Positions 6,967-10,332 of a stretch of DNA of 10,332 bases are shown in pieces (within the stretch, counting starts at the first letter, position 1; the number at the start of each line of letters is the position of its first letter). This DNA is from Nitrospinaceae bacterium (lineage in GTDB: Bacteria > Nitrospinota > Nitrospinia > Nitrospinales > VA-1), in the NCBI GenBank assembly GCA_029261675.1, contig JAJDBA010000077.1, positions 1 through 10,332 of the forward strand, written 5' to 3'. Below the pieces are notes generated by a model, which was given only the letters and a program-made list of their open reading frames with translations, was not told where the DNA came from and made no database searches. A program made the translations under genes and the position numbers.

Positions 6967-7803
6967 ATGTTTACAGGTGAAAAACCAGATTTACTAGATT
7001 TAGTGCTTTTTCAGGAAGACAGTATTTATGTTGTCGGAAAAGATGGTGTGCCGCAACACTGGGATGGAGAGGAATGGCTTCCGGTTCGAACAGAGAATAC
7101 CAATCCCTTAATGGGAATCTGGGGGCCGCATGAAAAATGTATCTATGCTGTTGGTATAGGTGGGGTGGTTCTTTTATACAATGGTAAAGAATGGAAACAA
7201 ATTGATACGGGAAGTTACGACTCCTTGAACTCTGTGTTTGGTTTCGATGAAAACAATATTTTCCTTTATGGTGTTGGGGGTCGTATGATTTACTGGGATG
7301 GTGAAAAATGGGACTACCGTGAGCCCAATACCATCCACGATCTCTTTGGCATGTGGGGCGAAGATATTAATCACATCTACACCGTGGGCGGTGAAGGCGT
7401 TTTCCGTTTTTATAATGGAAAAGAGTTTCAGCGCAAAGAGGAGTTGACTGAAGAGGAAATTTCGCTTTTTGGTGTATGGGGTACGCGAACCGATAATGTT
7501 TATATCTGTGGATCGCATGGAACCCTTTTGCATTTTAATGGAGAAGAATGGCAGAAGATGGAATCAGGTACGGAAGAATACCTTCTTAGTATTTGGGGAA
7601 CTTCCGATGAAAATATCTTTGCTGTTGGAGATAGCTCCACAATTCTGCAATACGATGGAAAAGCGTGGTCACGTGTAGAGCCATTAAAGGAAGAATATTT
7701 TACAAAGGTAAGAGGATTAGGTGAAAATTCTGTCTATGTGGCAGGAGAAAACGGTACAGTGCTTAGATATGATGGAACTAAATGGAACGATATGTCCCTA
7801 TAA
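6967..7803 (+). CDS. Seven-bladed beta-propeller-like repeat protein, paralogue 1
   Basis: A 278-residue protein of unknown function made almost wholly of seven repeats. Blades begin at about residues 12, 48, 87, 126, 167, 206 and 245, a 39-residue period with one 41-residue blade (the fourth). The repeat reads 'L.sIWG...dnIyaVG..G.ilhyDG..W', for example LLSIWGTSDENIFAVGD followed by QYDGKAW. Repeating four-strand units with G and W at fixed places, in a set of seven, fit a closed beta-propeller. Blade 1 lacks the IWG strand. No signal peptide, membrane segment or catalytic motif is seen, so it is probably cytoplasmic and binds a partner. Similar repeats occur, often on secreted proteins, in myxobacteria and related bacteria. 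The start ATG has AGGA 10 nt upstream. It lies 24 nt before a paralogue of the same build, almost certainly in one transcript. Confidence 0.82.
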   Translation: MFTGEKPDLLDLVLFQEDSIYVVGKDGVPQHWDGEEWLPVRTENTNPLMGIWGPHEKCIYAVGIGGVVLLYNGKEWKQIDTGSYDSLNSVFGFDENNIFLYGVGGRMIYWDGEKWDYREPNTIHDLFGMWGEDINHIYTVGGEGVFRFYNGKEFQRKEELTEEEISLFGVWGTRTDNVYICGSHGTLLHFNGEEWQKMESGTEEYLLSIWGTSDENIFAVGDSSTILQYDGKAWSRVEPLKEEYFTKVRGLGENSVYVAGENGTVLRYDGTKWNDMSL

Positions 7804-8655
7804 ATTTTTATTACCCCTGGAGTTTTTATGTCTGAGTTGACGAGCAATCATCTCCTTTGTATTTTTGGATTGGATGAAAATAATATTTTTGTAGGCGGGG
7901 CCGATGGAACGATGCTGAATTATGATGGTAGTTCCTGGTCGTCAATGGAAACCGATGGCCGCTGGACATTTAAGAATATCTGGGGCAGTGCGCCAGACGA
8001 TGTTTTCGCTGTAGCTAACGATGGTCGAATTCTCCATTACGACGGAAAAATATGGTCCACGATGGAAACCGAAAAACTGCCACCGATGACAGGCATTTTT
8101 GGACTGGCCTCCGATGAAATTTATGCCTGTTCCCGGCTCGGCAAAATTCTTCGATACGATGGCAGTAGTTGGAAGTACACGCAAACGGGAACCGATACCG
8201 ATATAACACGGCTTTGGGGATGCAAAGAAGGTGGAATGCTGGCTGTTGGATATGATGGGATGGTATTGAAACAGGAAGGTGAGAAGTGGCATAGACTGGC
8301 CTTCAACTCCAGTGCAGAATTTTACGGTGTTTATGGTTTTGCTCCGGATAATATTTATTTGGTCGGTTCTGAGGGCGCGATTTTTCACTACAATGGTGCC
8401 GAATTCACTGAAATGGCTTCGCAGACGATGGAGTTTTTTCTTGATGTCTGGGGGCCTTCCGAAGAAATGGTTTTTGCCGTAGGTGATGAAGGCATGATCC
8501 TTTACCTGGATGGCGATCAATGGACGCGAATCGAATCCAATACTCAAGAATATTTCTCCTCTATATGGGGAAGCTCCGATGAGAATATTTATGCGGTGGG
8601 CGACAATGGCCTGATCCAGCATTGGAATGGAGAAGACTGGAAGCCCGTCGAAGGA
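7012..8655 (+). repeat. Array of fourteen ~39-codon propeller repeats across two genes
   Basis: Seven blade repeats in each of two adjacent genes make fourteen units, interrupted only by the stop, a 24-nt spacer and the next start (7801-7830). In the second gene all blade starts are exactly 39 residues apart (9, 48, 87, 126, 165, 204, 243). DNA similarity is visible between units, for example around 7612-7630 and 8581-8599, but units have diverged well beyond recent duplication. Confidence 0.75.
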
Positions 8656-8658
8656 TGA
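7828..8658 (+). CDS. Seven-bladed beta-propeller-like repeat protein, paralogue 2
   Basis: A 276-residue paralogue of the preceding gene. Seven repeats start at residues 9, 48, 87, 126, 165, 204 and 243, each exactly 39 long apart from the truncated last. Typical units are FGLDENNIFVGGADGT with NYDGSSW, and SSIWGSSDENIYAVGD with QHWNGEDW. The fourth blade is the most degenerate (VLKQEGEKW replaces the YDG turn). There is no signal peptide, membrane span or visible active site; a cytoplasmic binding propeller is the best guess. GGAG lies 5 nt before the ATG. The 24-nt gap after paralogue 1 holds no promoter or terminator, so the two are co-transcribed and could form a pair or work redundantly. 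Related proteins are generally annotated only as repeat proteins, and I cannot name a ligand. Confidence 0.82.
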   Translation: MSELTSNHLLCIFGLDENNIFVGGADGTMLNYDGSSWSSMETDGRWTFKNIWGSAPDDVFAVANDGRILHYDGKIWSTMETEKLPPMTGIFGLASDEIYACSRLGKILRYDGSSWKYTQTGTDTDITRLWGCKEGGMLAVGYDGMVLKQEGEKWHRLAFNSSAEFYGVYGFAPDNIYLVGSEGAIFHYNGAEFTEMASQTMEFFLDVWGPSEEMVFAVGDEGMILYLDGDQWTRIESNTQEYFSSIWGSSDENIYAVGDNGLIQHWNGEDWKPVEG

Positions 8659-8709
8659 GTGCTCTGTAATTACCCTTTGCTCCGCCGGGGCAAGGCCCTC
8701 CCAAACTGC

Positions 8710-8738
8710 TTGATAAGGTTATAACTCTTTGATATTAT
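8710..8738 (+). promoter_or_regulatory. Candidate sigma70 promoter upstream of trpE
   Basis: TTGATA (8710-8715) and TATTAT (8733-8738) each match five of six consensus bases and are separated by exactly 17 nt. Transcription would start near 8745. That places the intrinsic terminator at 8783-8805 inside the trpE leader rather than simply after the propeller genes. Confidence 0.55.
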
Positions 8739-8748
8739 TCTGTTTTAT

Positions 8749-8782
8749 CCTTTAGGTTATTATATATCCGGTGACTAAAAGG
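8749..8782 (+). promoter_or_regulatory. Possible leader hairpin directly before the trpE-upstream terminator
   Basis: CCTTTAG (8749-8755) can pair with CTAAAAGG (8775-8782) if one A bulges, around a 19-nt loop. It would abut the terminator stem that begins at 8783. It is A/U-rich and weak, and could be chance. It is recorded because it is the only leader structure I can find that might influence the terminator. Confidence 0.2.
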
Positions 8783-8805
8783 GCACAGGACTCCTGTGCT
8801 TTTTT
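8783..8805 (+). terminator. Intrinsic terminator between the propeller genes and trpE
   Basis: GCACAGG (8783-8789), loop ACT, CCTGTGC (8793-8799), then six T (8800-8805). The preceding AAAAGG can extend the stem with the T run. It serves at least as the end of the propeller transcript. If the promoter at 8710-8738 is real, it also works as a trpE leader terminator. The A run on the left side means it could act weakly in reverse, but no convergent gene is present. Confidence 0.85.
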
Positions 8806-8856
8806 ATTGCCGAATTTTGTTGTCAAAAAATATTTACTTCTGAGTGTTATTGTAAA

Positions 8857-10332
8857 ATGTTCAAACCCTCTTTAGAAGAATTTAAAAAACTGTCGAAGTC
8901 AGGCAACCTGATCCCTGTTTATAAGGAGATACTGGCGGATCTGGACACACCTGTCTCTGCCTATATGAAAATCAGTGGCGGTGAATATTCTTTTCTTCTG
9001 GAAAGTGTTGAGGGTGGGGAAAAATGGGCGCGCTATTGTTTTCTTGGGTGTGATCCCGTTGTTGTTGTGACCAGCAAGGGTCGTAATATAACGATCAGTG
9101 AAAATGGAAAACGGCAGGAGAAGCAAATTGAATCTGGAACTCCTTTAGTAGCTATAAAGGAAATATTGGCTAAATACAATCCGGTGACTGTTCCCGGTTT
9201 ACCCCGATTCTCAGGCGGTGCTGTCGGGTTTATCAGCTATGACATGGTTCGATTTTTCGAAGACCTTCCAGAGGACACGGTAGATGATCTTAACGTGCCT
9301 GACTCTCAGTTTATAATCACAGACACGATGTTGGTGTTTGATAATGTTTCGCAAACCATAAAAATAGTATCGAATGCTTTTGTTGAAGACGGCGACCTGG
9401 AAGCCGTATATGAGCAGACTATAAAAAAGATCGGGCATCTGGAAGCCAAGTTGAAAACACCGTTGAAAGTTCCGACTCCGCAAAGTAAAGAAGCAGTTGA
9501 TTTGGAGTTCGAATCGAATTTTGAAAAAGTAAAATTCAAAGAGGCGGTGGATAAGGTTAAGCAATATATTATGGAAGGTGATGCCATTCAGGTTGTGCTT
9601 TCCCAGCGTTTGAATTTTACGATTAAAAAGAATGCTTTTGATATTTATAGGGCTTTGAGAACGATCAATCCATCCCCTTATATGTATTTTCTTAAGTTTG
9701 GAGATATGGAGGTAGTGGGGTCATCGCCGGAGATTCTGGTGCGATTAGAAGAAGAGAAAGTCGAAGTGCGACCCATCGCTGGAACTAGAAAGCGCGGTAA
9801 AAACGAAGAAGAAGATTTGGCATTAGAAAAAGACCTGCTGCAGGATGAAAAGGAATTGGCCGAACATATCATGCTGGTAGATTTGGGTAGAAACGATTTG
9901 GGGCGAGTGGCTAAAATCAGCACTGTAGAGGTCAACGAAAGTTTTTCTGTCGAGCGTTACTCCCATGTCATGCATATTGTCTCGAACGTTCGAGGTATCT
10001 TAAAAGAAGGATTGGACTGCTTTGATGTGTTGGAAGCAACCTTTCCAGCAGGAACTGTTTCAGGCGCTCCTAAAATTCGTGCTATGGAAATAATTGATGA
10101 ATTGGAGCCGACTCGACGTGGGCTTTATGCCGGGGCGGTGGGTTATATCGGGTTTTCAGGGAATATGGATACGGCCATCGCGATTCGTACTCTCATTGTT
10201 AAAGATCAAACGGCCTATCTGGGGGTTGGGGCAGGTATTGTTTCCGACTCGGTTCCTGAAAGTGAATTCGAAGAAACGATGAACAAGGGCCGAGCGTTAC
10301 TCAAGGCTGTTGAAGTGGCTGAGAAAGGGTGG
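8857..10332 (+). CDS. trpE: Anthranilate synthase component I, open at right edge
   Basis: TrpE converts chorismate to anthranilate, the first committed step of tryptophan synthesis, using ammonia from the glutamine amidotransferase TrpG. The frame is open for 492 codons to the window edge, close to full family length, so only a few codons are likely missing. The N-terminal domain has the feedback motif LLES (47-50), where E49 and S50 belong to the tryptophan-binding site, so the enzyme should be inhibited by Trp. The chorismate-binding domain has PIAGTRKRG (306-314), ELAEH with DLGRNDLGRV (333-350), the SHVMHIVSNVRG block, FPAGTVSGAPK (396-406) and GVGAG (456-460), all intact. This combination separates it from PabB and isochorismate synthase. 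The ATG at 8857 has only a weak GAGTG upstream. It follows a promoter-like site and a terminator. trpG and trpD would be expected just beyond the window. Confidence 0.96.
   Translation, partial: MFKPSLEEFKKLSKSGNLIPVYKEILADLDTPVSAYMKISGGEYSFLLESVEGGEKWARYCFLGCDPVVVVTSKGRNITISENGKRQEKQIESGTPLVAIKEILAKYNPVTVPGLPRFSGGAVGFISYDMVRFFEDLPEDTVDDLNVPDSQFIITDTMLVFDNVSQTIKIVSNAFVEDGDLEAVYEQTIKKIGHLEAKLKTPLKVPTPQSKEAVDLEFESNFEKVKFKEAVDKVKQYIMEGDAIQVVLSQRLNFTIKKNAFDIYRALRTINPSPYMYFLKFGDMEVVGSSPEILVRLEEEKVEVRPIAGTRKRGKNEEEDLALEKDLLQDEKELAEHIMLVDLGRNDLGRVAKISTVEVNESFSVERYSHVMHIVSNVRGILKEGLDCFDVLEATFPAGTVSGAPKIRAMEIIDELEPTRRGLYAGAVGYIGFSGNMDTAIAIRTLIVKDQTAYLGVGAGIVSDSVPESEFEETMNKGRALLKAVEVAEKGW

Noticed and set aside
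7942..8622. Long minus-strand open frame (226 codons) inside propeller paralogue 2
   Set aside because: It is antisense to a clearly coding repeat gene, has no ribosome site or recognisable motif, and arises because the repeats avoid stops in that frame.
8688..8698. GGGC-AAG-GCCC hairpin after paralogue 2
   Set aside because: A four-pair stem without a T run; not a terminator. The true terminator is at 8783-8805.
1..10332. CRISPR array, tRNA genes, insertion sequences or att sites
   Set aside because: No short direct repeats with unique spacers, no cloverleaf-like sequences with CCA ends, no transposase frames and no terminal inverted repeats were seen on either strand.

Overview
The window looks like ordinary chromosome from a Gram-negative bacterium of moderately low G+C. 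Evidence is a complete MoxR/DUF58/BatA-BatB membrane operon, a Sec-type periplasmic domain in its BatD-like member, a BI-1 family gene and a stand-alone trpE. LRR proteins and ~39-residue 'IWG...VG..G...YDG..W' propellers together remind me of Nitrospinota or the former Deltaproteobacteria. That placement is an impression from protein style, not a demonstrated assignment.

Left half, minus strand (5707 down to 312): six genes packed almost without gaps (7, 1, 0, -4 and 1 nt) form a Bat-type (Bacteroides aerotolerance-like) operon. In transcription order they encode a MoxR AAA+ ATPase, a DUF58 protein, a small membrane-anchored TPR-like protein, a BatD-like protein whose C-terminus resembles DUF4381, and two membrane-anchored von Willebrand A proteins (BatA, BatB). 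The usual model is that the ATPase remodels or loads the VWA proteins, which act on envelope clients with the BatD/TPR partners. Downstream in the same direction, but behind its own candidate promoter, is the first 49 codons of a Bax-inhibitor-1/YccA-type membrane protein.

Middle: an A+T-rich divergent intergenic region (5708-5974) carries candidate promoters both ways and a perfect 14-bp palindrome. Going right come a cytoplasmic leucine-rich-repeat protein of ribonuclease-inhibitor type, a strong intrinsic terminator, and two adjacent paralogous genes each encoding exactly seven blade-like repeats of about 39 residues. All three right-hand proteins lack signal peptides, membrane segments and recognisable catalytic domains. 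They look like binding scaffolds of unknown function and are the least explained part of the window.

Right end: a good sigma70-like promoter, then an intrinsic terminator, then trpE (anthranilate synthase component I), still open after 492 codons at the window edge. The order promoter-terminator-gene suggests leader control of trpE, but no Trp-codon leader peptide or T-box is visible. I see no tRNA, rRNA, CRISPR array, IS element or attachment site.
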